Shown here: piece after piece, positions 26,224 through 35,460 of the stretch
Numbering within the stretch: the first letter of the stretch is position 1
Layout: every line of letters begins with the position of its first letter
Assembly: GCA_965216255.1 (NCBI GenBank)
Contig: OZ244148.1
Location: forward strand, 2,170,001 to 2,234,000
Origin: G965216255 sp965216255
Lineage (GTDB): Bacteria > Bacteroidota > Rhodothermia > Rhodothermales > Bin80
Reading direction: 5' to 3'
DNA: 64,000 nt
The notes under the pieces: generated by a model
Databases searched by the model: none
What the model saw: only the letters and a program-made list of their open reading frames with translations
Told to the model about the DNA's origin: nothing
Position numbers and translations under genes: made by a program

Positions 26224-28694
26224 AGGTTTCCTACCAATGGCTACGTGCGTACGCAGACCGGATTCCGCCGGCGTCGGAGCTCAGCCACATGCTTACCATG
26301 TGCGGCCTCGAGGTGGAAGGGATTCAGCCGCGGCATACCGCACTGGATGGAACGGTCGTAGGCTTCGTCGAAAAAACGCGGCCGCATCCCAATGCGGACC
26401 GGCTGACGCTATGCCAGGTCAACCTGGGAGACGGGCCGTCCGTCCAGATTGTGTGTGGCGCACCCAACGTTGCCGCGGGACAGAATGTCGCCGTAGCCCG
26501 CCCGGGCGCCACGGTCTCGATGGCCGGACCCGCCACCGATCGGTCCCCTGTCGCCATCAAAATTAGGAGAACCAGGCTCCGCGGTCAGGTTTCGGAGGGT
26601 ATGATTTGCGCCGAAGACGAGCTGGGGCTCTCTGATGAGCACGCAGGCATTATGGTGCTCCGCGATGATGCACCCACTGGCCAGCCGCTGGAGGAATACT
26701 TGTCCGCGCATGGCATTGCGGCCACGGATACGGTTTACGACCTGGCCATTACGCCTAACCGGCCGGATGCCGCCTGTCACATTGGGGTGGCCCGCGACAT
26801 TGCCGCATGCTGTGGCTCGGACCTGCGGCGCCCTTACGTGGCACTGCCCGCGGCTGGAGGACCCGTGGCGGACGCTATTTCGGTGCACATCACATGCCCC
26901 GCAGCATGCCGCCGCTACGTGGCATTGCTTGTCCGCGGCGTTCGTATCGGGCCGTCTCCGCTTTGGCTGCGGCAGCGCCTGCACGCCATAGGCCAGCGTC
27001 CCATCAACAACGTCGTCGACGTCACTAACTACGTCATGCGGGAGTGTGGGCAGCCGCTGCATGCCTTCGACTTCGACCGCCTGTTGGGTGCCAGCGTCAT
27101 TGTCCGCCAGGCTACGGCTGCGGAGCATTTTGTGACCCTGGATGGAAAGAAACATGCCCTCCCTGCGGGGGCTGTCCTCGTCTGCGATGCGGAGCGACCT
27201 ATCGCGCTGGGTGGCATCATGGGTGGTGCCAATTCGGAGGTCTCCCCCGCTACCGTGAACGTCCTGCTGGAAAGTGCATATTTCGATCCCGCCACCACGC
27301 GCCGGACTGTGAAGGCACTCGGAATCGTCACCGATGCCTCCTACCGATTCGAACGGGGGGTGGACGCCAGCGGGCAGATCTGGGCCGCAGCGCGGGCGGC
27401 GCAGCTCATGGTCCAGCTCTCCGGTGGAGAACTGGTCCCCGGGATGGTTGACTGCCATCCAAATCCGGTTTTCATGTCCACCGCTGCGCTGCGGCCGGCG
27501 CGCCTAGCCCATGTCCTCGGCGCAGATATAGCGCGCGAAGAGGTGCTTCGGATCCTGGACTCCTTGGGGTTTTCGTGCCGGCAGGATGACGGTCACACCC
27601 TTTACTATGACATTCCCCCCTTTCGTGCAGACGTCACCAGGGAAATCGACTTGATAGAGGAGGTCGCCCGCATCCATGGCTTCGACGCCATTCACGAACC
27701 TGGCAGGGTGCCAATTCCCAATTTTGTGCCGCGCACCCGAGCGAGCGACAGGGTACGCGCATCTGCCAAGACTTTCCTCGTAGGCCGCGGCTATCGGGAG
27801 ATATACACGAACAGCCTTCTTTCCAGAGAAGAGGCCGAGCGGTTCTGCTGTCCCGCTCTGGGCGCAGCGGGCCCCGTCGTGGAAACCCTTAACGCGGTAT
27901 CCCAGTCCATGACCACACTGCGCCCCAGCCTGCTTGCCGGCATGCTGTTGACCATGGGCTTTAACAGCCGACGCGGGTGCGAGCGCTTGCGGTTCTGCGA
28001 ATTCGGGCACGTTTTCCACCGGGCCGAGGCCAGGGACGCGCTTGTGCCAGGGTACGCCGAACACGAATCCTTCATCATGGCAATCAGCGGCCCCGTCACC
28101 CGCAAAGGCTGGGACCAGACGGCGCGGCTGGCTGATTTCTTTGACCTCAAGGGCGATGTGGAAGCCCTCCTCCGTGCGCTGCGGCTGCCGGACTTTGACA
28201 TGACTGCCAGCGAGCACTCTACTACCGTATCCGAATTTCATGTCTCGATAGGTGTCAAAGGACACCGGATTGGGCACATGGCCCAGGTGCTAAGCACCCA
28301 TCTGCAGGCGCAGGACATTCGCACGGCGGTGTACTTTGCAGAATTAGACTGGGATGCGCTGACCTCGCTTGCATCGCCCCACCAGACGCGCGAGTATATG
28401 GCCGTGCCCAGACACCCGGAGGTGATGCGCGACATCGCGCTCGTCGTGCCGAGCGGTGTGACGGCCGGCGCCATGCTCAAGAGCATCGGGCAGGCTGGCG
28501 CTCCGCTATTACAGCAGGCCGAAATCTTCGATCTATACGAGGGAGAGCATATAGGCCGCGACCACAAGAGTATTGCCTTCTCGCTGCGGTTGGGCGCAGA
28601 CCGTACGCTAACGGACGCCGAGGTACGTGCCTGCATAGGTGCCATTTTGGATGCCCTCGAGAGGAATTGGGGAGCGCGCCTGCGCCAAGCATGA
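26220..28694 (+). CDS. pheT: Phenylalanyl-tRNA synthetase beta subunit
   Basis: 824 residues. Domain order fits PheT: N-terminal EMAP-like tRNA-binding region (residues about 40-155; HPNADRLTLCQVNLGDG, QIVCGAPNVAAGQNV), B3/B4 editing domain (RPINNVVDVTNYVMRECGQP), B5 domain, catalytic-like domain (LVGRGYREIYTNSLLSREEA) and the C-terminal ferredoxin-fold anticodon-binding domain (AVPRHPEVMRDIALVVP). Starts inside the pheS stop. Confidence 0.97.
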   Translation: MKVSYQWLRAYADRIPPASELSHMLTMCGLEVEGIQPRHTALDGTVVGFVEKTRPHPNADRLTLCQVNLGDGPSVQIVCGAPNVAAGQNVAVARPGATVSMAGPATDRSPVAIKIRRTRLRGQVSEGMICAEDELGLSDEHAGIMVLRDDAPTGQPLEEYLSAHGIAATDTVYDLAITPNRPDAACHIGVARDIAACCGSDLRRPYVALPAAGGPVADAISVHITCPAACRRYVALLVRGVRIGPSPLWLRQRLHAIGQRPINNVVDVTNYVMRECGQPLHAFDFDRLLGASVIVRQATAAEHFVTLDGKKHALPAGAVLVCDAERPIALGGIMGGANSEVSPATVNVLLESAYFDPATTRRTVKALGIVTDASYRFERGVDASGQIWAAARAAQLMVQLSGGELVPGMVDCHPNPVFMSTAALRPARLAHVLGADIAREEVLRILDSLGFSCRQDDGHTLYYDIPPFRADVTREIDLIEEVARIHGFDAIHEPGRVPIPNFVPRTRASDRVRASAKTFLVGRGYREIYTNSLLSREEAERFCCPALGAAGPVVETLNAVSQSMTTLRPSLLAGMLLTMGFNSRRGCERLRFCEFGHVFHRAEARDALVPGYAEHESFIMAISGPVTRKGWDQTARLADFFDLKGDVEALLRALRLPDFDMTASEHSTTVSEFHVSIGVKGHRIGHMAQVLSTHLQAQDIRTAVYFAELDWDALTSLASPHQTREYMAVPRHPEVMRDIALVVPSGVTAGAMLKSIGQAGAPLLQQAEIFDLYEGEHIGRDHKSIAFSLRLGADRTLTDAEVRACIGAILDALERNWGARLRQA

Positions 28695-28710
28695 TTGGCA
28701 GCGACGGTAG

Positions 28711-28718
28711 TATATTTG
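28711..28718 (+). promoter_or_regulatory. Possible -7 element upstream of the zapA pair
   Basis: TATATTTG fits the Bacteroidota -7 consensus TAnnTTTG and lies 53 bases before the coiled-coil gene. A -33 TTG at the right spacing is not evident, so the site is weakly supported. Confidence 0.3.
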
Positions 28719-28770
28719 CGAAGGGCCTATCTTTCCACCAACCTCGCCGAACCAGCCCCAGGCAGAGACC

Positions 28771-29094
28771 ATGACCAAGCATACGGATGACGTAGCAGAA
28801 ATCCACCCGGAGGAAGCGGGCGACGATTGGGATTTACCTGCCCTGGCACCGCTGAAAGGAAACGAGTCGCTGCGCCGCCTTCGTACCCGCATCCTAAAGA
28901 CAGCAGAAGAATTGGAGCGGCTGCGACACGAGAATGCCGCGCTTCTCGAGCGCATCCGCGAGCTTGAAGATCGCCCAACCCTGGATCTGGAGAGAACCGT
29001 TGTGACCCTGGACGAGGATCCTGAAGATGTGCGCGAGAAAGTGAACGAATTCATTCAGATCATAGACGAATACCTCGAAGCAGATCCAGATTAG
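28771..29094 (+). CDS. Short coiled-coil protein upstream of zapA (ZapB-like position)
   Basis: 107 residues. An acidic N-terminus is followed by a heptad-like helix (ESLRRLRTRILKTAEELERL, RHENAALLERIRELEDR) and an acidic C-terminal segment with DPEDVREKVNEFIQIIDEYL. Length, coiled coil and position one base before zapA fit a division-associated partner of ZapA, a frequent arrangement in Bacteroidota, but sequence alone does not prove a link to ZapB. Confidence 0.7.
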   Translation: MTKHTDDVAEIHPEEAGDDWDLPALAPLKGNESLRRLRTRILKTAEELERLRHENAALLERIRELEDRPTLDLERTVVTLDEDPEDVREKVNEFIQIIDEYLEADPD

Positions 29095-29095
29095 A

Positions 29096-29386
29096 ATGGA
29101 GGAACTGATACGCGTGCGGATCCTGAGCCGCGATTACCCGCTGCGCGTCGCCCGGGAAGACGCCGCCTCCACACGGAAGCTGGCCGTCGAGCTCCATGAG
29201 CGAATGGGGGATTTCAAGCGCGCCCACCCAGATCAATCTGACCTAGTTGCGGCCGTCGTCACTGCCCTTGGCCTAGCCGAAGAGCTGGTTCTTGCACGGA
29301 GGCAGGGTGAAGGTCTGGCCAAGGACTTTTCGCACGCGCTGGATGAGCTGGATCGGGAGCTTGCTGAAGCCCTGGTGGAACCGTGA
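29096..29386 (+). CDS. zapA: Cell division protein ZapA
   Basis: 96 residues. EELIRVRILSRDYPLRVARE is the ZapA N-terminal beta hairpin, followed by a helix with KLAVELHERMGDFKR, the conserved DLVAAVVTALGLAEELVLAR stretch and a C-terminal coiled coil. ZapA bundles FtsZ filaments at midcell. The gene directly follows its coiled-coil neighbour and is followed by the 6S-like RNA, the order also seen in many other bacteria. Confidence 0.85.
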   Translation: MEELIRVRILSRDYPLRVAREDAASTRKLAVELHERMGDFKRAHPDQSDLVAAVVTALGLAEELVLARRQGEGLAKDFSHALDELDRELAEALVEP

Positions 29387-29426
29387 CGGTGGCGCTGCGG
29401 TAGGAACCGGCGCAACTGGCTGCAGT

Positions 29427-29606
29427 CCGCAGCGGTTTTGGTGCGAAGAACCGACAATTTTGTCTAGAACAGCTACTCTTCAGATTCGGACATCAGACCT
29501 CAACCCTGCCTTCGCGCGGGGCCTCGCCATAGAGCCGAGGTAGGCGGAAGGATCTGAGTGGTACCTATCGTGTAACGACCGGGTTCTTTGAATCCCGCCG
29601 CTGCGG
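29427..29606 (+). ncRNA. ssrS: 6S-like regulatory RNA (SsrS)
   Basis: No reading frame fits between zapA and rny. CCGCAGCGG (29427-29435) and CCGCTGCGG (29598-29606) are exact complements and close a 180-base element, the usual size of 6S RNA. The arm continues with AAGAACC (29446-29452) against GGTTCTT (29582-29588). Inside, TCAGATTC (from 29470) pairs with GGATCTGA to form a long terminal hairpin, leaving unpaired stretches between as in the 6S central bubble. Position next to zapA matches the known zapA-ssrS neighbourhood. Ends are approximate; a covariance-model match was not possible here. Confidence 0.6.
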
Positions 29607-29632
29607 ATTTCGGCCAGTTGCCCCGTACGTAT

Positions 29633-29665
29633 CCCGGGCAGGTATCGAACCTTCCCGGGTTTTTC
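29633..29665 (+). terminator. Intrinsic terminator after the 6S-like RNA
   Basis: CCCGGGcAGGT - ATCGA - ACCTtCCCGGG followed by TTTTT. An 11-position stem with one mismatch, a 5-base loop and a T tract; it lies before rny, whose ribosome-binding site is at about 29691. Confidence 0.75.
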
Positions 29666-29702
29666 TGTCCGTAAAGGACAGGACACAAGACGAGGAGAGA
29701 CG

Positions 29703-31403
29703 ATGGACAATGTAATGGTGTCCGGACTTCTCCTGATCGTCGCCGCAGGCTCTTTTGGACTTGGAATCGTATTCTACAGATGGCGCCTCAGGCACAGCGC
29801 TTCAAGCAAGCTCGTGGCCGCTACCGACGAGGCAGCGCGGCTCGTCGAAGAGGCACGCCGGGAGGCCGATGCTCATCGGAAGCGCTACATTGAAGAAGCC
29901 AACAATGAATTCCGAAGCAAGCAAAAGGCGCTAGACTTAGAGCAAGATGAAGCCAAGCGGGCCCTACGGCGAGCCAGGAAGAAGGTGGAACGACGCCACC
30001 AGCGGATTAACGAGCGAATTCGGCGCATTAACGAGCGCGAAGGGCTGCTCCAGAAAGCAGACAGCGTACTGGAATCTCTGCAGCGAGAGACGGATCGAGC
30101 CCACAGGCAGGCCGAGAAGTTGCGCACCAGCGCCAGGAGCCAACTCGAAGATTCAACCGAGCTCCGCAAAGAACTTGACCGTGAGAAGCAGGGGCTAATA
30201 GCGCGCGAGACCGCGGTGGCTGCGCTCCGCGACAAGCTTGCCGTGGCCATCGAAGAGCAAACGCAGAAGCTCGAACTCGTCTCGGGCCTCACGGCAGAGG
30301 ATGCGCGGCAGGCCCTCATGAAGCAGTGCATCGATGAGGCGCGCCTGGAAGCATCGAGCCACGTCAAAACCGTCCGGGACGAAGCAAAGCTGACCGCCGG
30401 CAGGGAGGCTCGAAGGGTGGTCCTGGCCGCCATCCAGCGCACGGCCTCCACCCACACCATCGAGAATACCGTTTCGGTCGTCAACCTCAAGTCTGACGAA
30501 GTCAAGGGCCGCATCATCGGGCGGGAGGGCCGCAATATCCGCGCATTCGAAACCGCTACCGGCATCGAAGTCATAGTGGACGATACGCCGGAAGCCGTCG
30601 TTCTGTCGGGCTTTGATCCGATCCGGCGAGAGGTGGCCCGCATCGCGCTTGGCAGACTAATCCAGGATGGCCGCATTCATCCAGGGCGCATTGAAAAGGT
30701 AGTCAAGACGGTGGCCGCCAACATGGAGGCAGAGATCGTGGAAACGGGAGAGCGGACCGTGATCGATCTGCAGTTGCATGGCGTGCATCCAGAGCTATTG
30801 CGGCTCGTCGGTCGCATGCGATACCGGAGTAGCTACGGGCAAAACCTACTGGCCCACTCCATGGAGACCGCCCGCATCGCCTCACTCCTTGCCGCCGAGA
30901 TCGGTATCGACACCACGTTGGCACGCCGCGCCGGATTATTGCATGACATCGGTAAGGTAGTGGAAGAGCCCATTGACAAACCGCACGCCATCGTGGGCAT
31001 GGAGCTCTGCAAACGCTACAAGGAGGTCGAGGACGTTTGCAACGCCGTCGGAGCGCATCACGACGAAATTGAAATGACAACTCTGGTCTCCCCTATCGTG
31101 CAAGCCTCTGATGCAATTTCAGGAGCGCGGCCAGGAGCGCGCCGAGAAGCACTGCAGGCCTACATCAAGCGCCTAGAGCAGCTGGAGGAGCTGGCCTTGT
31201 CGTTCAACGGCGTTGATCGGGTTTTCGCCATTCAGGCCGGGCGGGAAGTGCGCGTGATGGTAAACAGTGACCGCATCTCGGATAGAGCTGCAGAGGAGCT
31301 GGCCATCGAAATATCGCGGCGCATTGAGGCAGAATTGCGCTATCCGGGACAGGTCAAGATCACCGTAATACGCGAAGTGCGCTCCATCGCGATTGCCAAG
31401 TAA
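29703..31403 (+). CDS. rny: Ribonuclease Y
   Basis: 566 residues. N-terminal transmembrane helix (GLLLIVAAGSFGLGIVFY), about 190 residues of charged coiled coil, KH domain (VKGRIIGREGRNIRAFETAT with the GxxG loop GREG) and HD domain (HSMETARIASLLAAEIGID, ARRAGLLHDIGKVVEEPID, GAHHDE). RNase Y is the membrane-bound endonuclease that starts mRNA decay where RNase E is missing. A GAGGAGA site sits 5 bases before the ATG. Confidence 0.96.
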   Translation: MDNVMVSGLLLIVAAGSFGLGIVFYRWRLRHSASSKLVAATDEAARLVEEARREADAHRKRYIEEANNEFRSKQKALDLEQDEAKRALRRARKKVERRHQRINERIRRINEREGLLQKADSVLESLQRETDRAHRQAEKLRTSARSQLEDSTELRKELDREKQGLIARETAVAALRDKLAVAIEEQTQKLELVSGLTAEDARQALMKQCIDEARLEASSHVKTVRDEAKLTAGREARRVVLAAIQRTASTHTIENTVSVVNLKSDEVKGRIIGREGRNIRAFETATGIEVIVDDTPEAVVLSGFDPIRREVARIALGRLIQDGRIHPGRIEKVVKTVAANMEAEIVETGERTVIDLQLHGVHPELLRLVGRMRYRSSYGQNLLAHSMETARIASLLAAEIGIDTTLARRAGLLHDIGKVVEEPIDKPHAIVGMELCKRYKEVEDVCNAVGAHHDEIEMTTLVSPIVQASDAISGARPGARREALQAYIKRLEQLEELALSFNGVDRVFAIQAGREVRVMVNSDRISDRAAEELAIEISRRIEAELRYPGQVKITVIREVRSIAIAK

Positions 31404-31428
31404 ATCCCATCCATTTTCTACCCAAGCC

Positions 31429-32634
31429 ATGTTACGCACCACCATCTGCTGTGGCCTGCTGTTGTTTGCGGGCTGCACCGCCGGGGACGAAATTGACCCC
31501 GTTCTGCTGGAACAGGCGCAAACGCTTACCGAGCAGCACGTTATCGTGGATGGCCACATCGACGTGCCCTACCGGATGAGCATGTTTACGGAAGACGTAT
31601 CGGGGCCGACCTTTGGCGGCGACTTTGACTATCCCCGGGCCAAGGCGGGCGGACTGAACGCCCCGTTTATGTCCATCTACATTCCCAGTGACCGGCAGGA
31701 GATACCGGGCGCAGCGCGCGCGCTGGCCGACTCGCTCATCGATATCGTCGAAGGCTTCGTGGCACATGCCCCCGACAAATTCGCCATCGCTTCCTCGGTA
31801 GCCGATGTCCGTGAGCACAAGCGGGCCGGCCTCCTCTCTCTGCCCATGGGCATGGAAAATGGTGCACCCATAGATTCCCTGGCCGATCTGAACCACTTCT
31901 ACGCGCGCGGCATACGCTACATCACGCTGACGCATGCACGCGACAATCAAATCAGTGATTCGTCCTATGACAGCACGCGAACCTGGGGAGGCCTGAGCCC
32001 ATACGGCATGCAGGTCGTCGACGCCATGAACCGGCTCGGCATTATCGTGGACGTATCGCACCTTACCGACAGTACCATCTACCAGGTGCTGCGCCGCTCC
32101 CAGGCCCCTGTCTTTGCCTCCCATTCCTCGGCGCGCCATTTTACCCCGGGCTGGCAGCGTAACATGAGCGACGACCTGATACAGGCCCTGGCAGCACGGG
32201 ACGGCGTCATACTTATCAGCTTTGGCTCCTCCTTCCTTAAGAACGAGTACCGGGAGCAAAGCCAGGCACTCGGCGAGCGCATAGATACTTACCTGGCCGA
32301 GAGCGGTATCGATCCGCGCAGCGAGGAAGGTGTCCGCTACCAGGAAGCTCAGCGGAAGGCAAACCCCGTGGGCACCGTACAGGACCTGGTAGACCACATT
32401 GACCATGTGGTTGGACTGGTCGGCGTAAATCACGTGGGCCTCGGCTCCGACTATGACGGCGTGACGGCGCTGCCTGCCCGCGCGGGGGACGTATCAACCT
32501 ATCCCCATATCGTGGCAGAGCTCCTTACTCGCGGCTACACGGACGGCGACATTGCCAAGGTCCTGGGCGAAAACGCCCTTCGAGTATGGACAGGCGTGGA
32601 GCAAACGGCGCGGCAGCTGCAGGCGACGGACTAA
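31429..32634 (+). CDS. Membrane dipeptidase, peptidase family M19 (lipoprotein)
   Basis: 401 residues from the ATG at 31429, which begins a lipoprotein signal (MLRTTICCGLLLFAGC). The M19 barrel is clear: VDGHIDVPYRM with the metal-binding HxD, SLPMGMENGAPIDSLADLNH with the bridging Glu, YITLTHARDNQISDSSYD, GIIVDVSHLTDSTIY, PVFASHSSARHF, and VNHVGLGSDYDG. The zinc ligands His, Asp, Glu, His, His are all present. It would hydrolyse dipeptides at the cell surface or in the periplasm. It begins 25 bases after rny and its stop overlaps that of the convergent glycyl-tRNA synthetase gene by 4 bases. Confidence 0.9.
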   Translation: MLRTTICCGLLLFAGCTAGDEIDPVLLEQAQTLTEQHVIVDGHIDVPYRMSMFTEDVSGPTFGGDFDYPRAKAGGLNAPFMSIYIPSDRQEIPGAARALADSLIDIVEGFVAHAPDKFAIASSVADVREHKRAGLLSLPMGMENGAPIDSLADLNHFYARGIRYITLTHARDNQISDSSYDSTRTWGGLSPYGMQVVDAMNRLGIIVDVSHLTDSTIYQVLRRSQAPVFASHSSARHFTPGWQRNMSDDLIQALAARDGVILISFGSSFLKNEYREQSQALGERIDTYLAESGIDPRSEEGVRYQEAQRKANPVGTVQDLVDHIDHVVGLVGVNHVGLGSDYDGVTALPARAGDVSTYPHIVAELLTRGYTDGDIAKVLGENALRVWTGVEQTARQLQATD

Positions 32635-34049
32635 CCTCCAACCACCTCCTGCAGGTAGGCGTCCACTGCGCCCTGCGCAATCCGGCGCTGCTTGAGCGTG
32701 TCGCGATCGCGGACTGTTACCGTACCGTCTGACAACGTGTCGCCGTCCACGGTAATACAAACCGGCGTACCGGCTTCGTCCATGCGCCGGTAGCGTTTGC
32801 CTATAGAGCCCTTCTCGTCATAGAAGACGTTAAAGCGCCCCCGCAAACCCGCGGCGAGGTCCCGCGCCACCTCAGGCATGCCGCCCTTGCGCACGAGCGG
32901 AAAAATCGCGGCCTTGATGGGAGCGATCGACGGGGCAAAGCGCATGACCACGCGGCGCGCGCCCTCAACCTCTTCTTCCGCGTAGGCCTCGCACAATAGC
33001 ATGAGAATAGTTCGATCAAGACCCGCTGATGTCTCGACAACGTACGGGACGTAGCTTTCACCCACGCGGGCATCGAATACCTCCATCTTCTTGCCCGAGT
33101 ACGCTTGGTGGCGCATGAGGTCAAAATTCGTGCGAGAATGGATACCTTCTATTTCCTGCCATCCGATGGGGAACGCGTACTGGATATCTACAGCCGCATC
33201 TGCATAGTGTGCGGGCTTGTCGTGGACATGCCAGCGCAGCTTCGCTTCGGGAATGCCGTTGTCAATGTGCCACTGCCATCGCTTCCGGCGCCACGTTTTA
33301 TAGGCTTCCCCTTGCTCGCCAGGCCGCACGAAGTACTGCATTTCCATCTGCTCAAACTCGCGCATTCGGAAGATGAATTGCCGGGCCACGATTTCATTGC
33401 GGAACGCCTTGCCTATCTGGGCAATACCGAAGGGCACCTGCTGCCGCGCCGGCTCGCGTACATTGTGAAAATTGACGAAGATCCCCTGGGCTGTCTCCGG
33501 CCTCAGGTAAATGGTGTTGCCCGACAGCGCCCCCACCTGCGTCTCAAACATCATGTTGAACTGCCGCACGTCGGTCCAGTCGAAGGCACCGGAATCCGGC
33601 GCCCTGATCTCTTCGTCCATTATGATGGCGTGCAGTGCGCGCGGCAGCTCTGCTGCGTGAAGTGCTTCGACCAACCTCTGGTGAACCTTCTGCGCGCGCG
33701 GTTCATCTCCCGCCGCCCGAAGCCGCTCGATATGACCTTCGATTAGCTGATCCGCCTTGTAGCGCCGCTTGGAGGCACGGTCATCAATAAGCGGATCGTG
33801 AAAGGCGTCCACATGCCCGGATGCCTTCCAGACCGTAGGATGCATAAGGATGGCGGCATCGATACCTTCAATGTTGTCGTGCGCATATACCATGGCCCGC
33901 CACCAACTCTGTCGCACGTTGCGCTTGAGTTCCACGCCCAGCGGCCCGTAGTCATAGGCCGCACCGAGGCCGCCATAAATCTCCGAAGAGGGAAAAATGA
34001 AACCGCGCCGCTTACAGAGCGACGTGATCTTGTCAAAGGACGTGTGCAT
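32631..34049 (-). CDS. glyQS: Glycyl-tRNA synthetase (single-chain, eukaryote/archaea-like type)
   Basis: 472 residues. Class II core with FIFPSSEIYGGLGAAYDYGP, LKRNVRQSWW, YLRPETAQGIFVNFHNV, IGKAFRNEIVARQFIFRMRE (motif 2) and VVETSAGLDRTILMLLCEAY (motif 3), then an anticodon-binding domain (ALIRK-like AAIFPLVRKGGMPEVARDLA, SIGKRYRRMDEAGTPVCITV). This is the homodimeric alpha2 form rather than the alpha2beta2 GlyQ/GlyS form. It converts glycine and tRNA-Gly to glycyl-tRNA. rho lies upstream on the same strand. Confidence 0.95.
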   Translation of the reverse strand: MHTSFDKITSLCKRRGFIFPSSEIYGGLGAAYDYGPLGVELKRNVRQSWWRAMVYAHDNIEGIDAAILMHPTVWKASGHVDAFHDPLIDDRASKRRYKADQLIEGHIERLRAAGDEPRAQKVHQRLVEALHAAELPRALHAIIMDEEIRAPDSGAFDWTDVRQFNMMFETQVGALSGNTIYLRPETAQGIFVNFHNVREPARQQVPFGIAQIGKAFRNEIVARQFIFRMREFEQMEMQYFVRPGEQGEAYKTWRRKRWQWHIDNGIPEAKLRWHVHDKPAHYADAAVDIQYAFPIGWQEIEGIHSRTNFDLMRHQAYSGKKMEVFDARVGESYVPYVVETSAGLDRTILMLLCEAYAEEEVEGARRVVMRFAPSIAPIKAAIFPLVRKGGMPEVARDLAAGLRGRFNVFYDEKGSIGKRYRRMDEAGTPVCITVDGDTLSDGTVTVRDRDTLKQRRIAQGAVDAYLQEVVGG

Positions 34050-34088
34050 GCGTCGAAAATAGATACTTGCCCAGATGTGCGACTCCTG

Positions 34089-35201
34089 TTACATCTCTCG
34101 GAGGAGCCCGTTAAGCATCGCTTCGTTGGTAGGGAATTGCTGCATGTGGCGTGTCAGGGCCTGCATGGCATCCATGGGCCCGCGACTGTTGAGGGCACGG
34201 AACAGGCGATGGTGCTTGGCAAGACTGTCGCCAAGGAGCAGTTCTTCGTTGCGCGTGCCGGTCTTGCGCAGATTGATAGCGGGCCACACCCTTTTGTGGG
34301 CCATTTCACGATCCAAAACAATTTCTGCGTTGCCTGTGCCCTTGAATTCCTCAAAGATCACGTCATCCATTCGGCTGCCCGTCTCTATGAGCGCCGTCGC
34401 GATAATAGTAAGCGAGCCACCGCCTTCGATATTGCGTGCGGAGCCAAATAGACGCCGCGGGATCTTCATGGCCCCGGCATCGAGCCCCCCAGAAAGCGTT
34501 CGGCCGCTGCCCTCTCCCCATAGATTGAACGTACGCCCGAGCCGCGTGAGGGAATCCAGGAGCAGCACCACGTCATGGCCTAGTTCGACAAGCCTCTTGG
34601 AGTATTCGAGAGAGAGCACAGAAACACGCACATGGTTGGAATCCTCCCTGTCGCTCGATGAGGCAAAAATCATTGCCTTCGTAGATCGCTTGAAGTCCGT
34701 GACTTCTTCCGGTCGTTCATCCACAAGGAGCGCCACCTGCAGCACATCAGGGTGGTTCTGCGTCAGTGAAGCAGCAATTTCCTTGAGTATGATGGTCTTG
34801 CCCGTGCGGGGCGGGGCCACCACAAGCGCCCGCTGTCCCTTGCCCAACGGGGAGGCCAGATCCACTACACGCATGGTGTAGTCCCGCGGTCCCTTGACCA
34901 AATTAAGTTTCTCCCGGGGATAGATAATATTGCCCCCTTCGAAATCCCGCGTCTTCGCCCACTCCTCTGGAGTTACGTCCATTACGGAACGTACCCTGTG
35001 CACTTGCATATCGCCTTTGCGCCCAGGGCGCAGGATACCTTCCAGAACCACTCCGTCCCGCAGCTTGAGCCGACGGATTAACGGCGCTGGACAGAACGAA
35101 TCGCTCTTCCCCTTGGGAACGTCAGAGCGCAGTTCACGGATAAAGCCAAACTTCTTGTCGCCGATTATTTCGAGCAGGCCTCGAAAGGGTAACTCTACCA
35201 T
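34089..35201 (-). CDS. rho: Transcription termination factor Rho, short form lacking the N-terminal helix bundle
   Basis: 370 residues from the ATG at 35201; a TAA 45 bases upstream in the same frame excludes a longer protein. The chain begins directly at the cold-shock RNA-binding fold (LLEIIGDKKFGFIRELRS), corresponding to about residue 52 of E. coli Rho, so the N-terminal three-helix subdomain is missing. The ATPase domain is complete: ALVVAPPRTGKTIILKEIAA (Walker A), VVLLLDSLTRLGRTFN (Walker B), the Q loop GSGRTLSGGLDAGA and the R-loop region IFEEFKGTGNAEI. It should be an active hexameric helicase with altered N-terminal contacts. Many Bacteroidota Rho proteins carry extra N-terminal sequence instead. 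Confidence 0.93.
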   Translation of the reverse strand: MVELPFRGLLEIIGDKKFGFIRELRSDVPKGKSDSFCPAPLIRRLKLRDGVVLEGILRPGRKGDMQVHRVRSVMDVTPEEWAKTRDFEGGNIIYPREKLNLVKGPRDYTMRVVDLASPLGKGQRALVVAPPRTGKTIILKEIAASLTQNHPDVLQVALLVDERPEEVTDFKRSTKAMIFASSSDREDSNHVRVSVLSLEYSKRLVELGHDVVLLLDSLTRLGRTFNLWGEGSGRTLSGGLDAGAMKIPRRLFGSARNIEGGGSLTIIATALIETGSRMDDVIFEEFKGTGNAEIVLDREMAHKRVWPAINLRKTGTRNEELLLGDSLAKHHRLFRALNSRGPMDAMQALTRHMQQFPTNEAMLNGLLREM

Positions 35202-35460
35202 CAATGAGCCATGGATAAATGAATGCCGTAATAGGTTTCCTGGTCGTTACGATTCGGATTGTGTGCTATACTACCATACCGGTATCTGTCCGCCATCTTC
35301 CCGTACGGCCGTACCACGCAGCACCCACAGGGAATCGAACCAAGGCCATGCCGCGGCACACCACGCCGCAGGCTTTCAACCGCTTGAGGGGCAGGCAACC
35401 CTTCTGGGGCGTGAGACGCACACAGATGTCGTCGGTTTCGTTGGTCACACAGTCTTAACA

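Noticed and set aside
26409..27458. 349-codon minus-strand frame inside pheT
   Set aside because: Mirror of a strongly conserved synthetase gene in GC-rich DNA; no motif.
29390..29438. Hairpin CGCTGCGG/CCGCAGCG followed by TTTT after zapA, considered as a terminator
   Set aside because: Loop is over 25 bases, and the second arm pairs better with CCGCTGCGG at 29598 as the closing stem of the 6S-like RNA; the two may compete.
31432..32433. 333-codon minus-strand frame inside the M19 dipeptidase gene
   Set aside because: Antisense shadow; the plus strand carries all zinc ligands.
34930..35460. Long upstream extension of the rnhB frame
   Set aside because: Overlaps rho on the other strand and has no RNase HII homology; ATG at 35461 gives the normal length.
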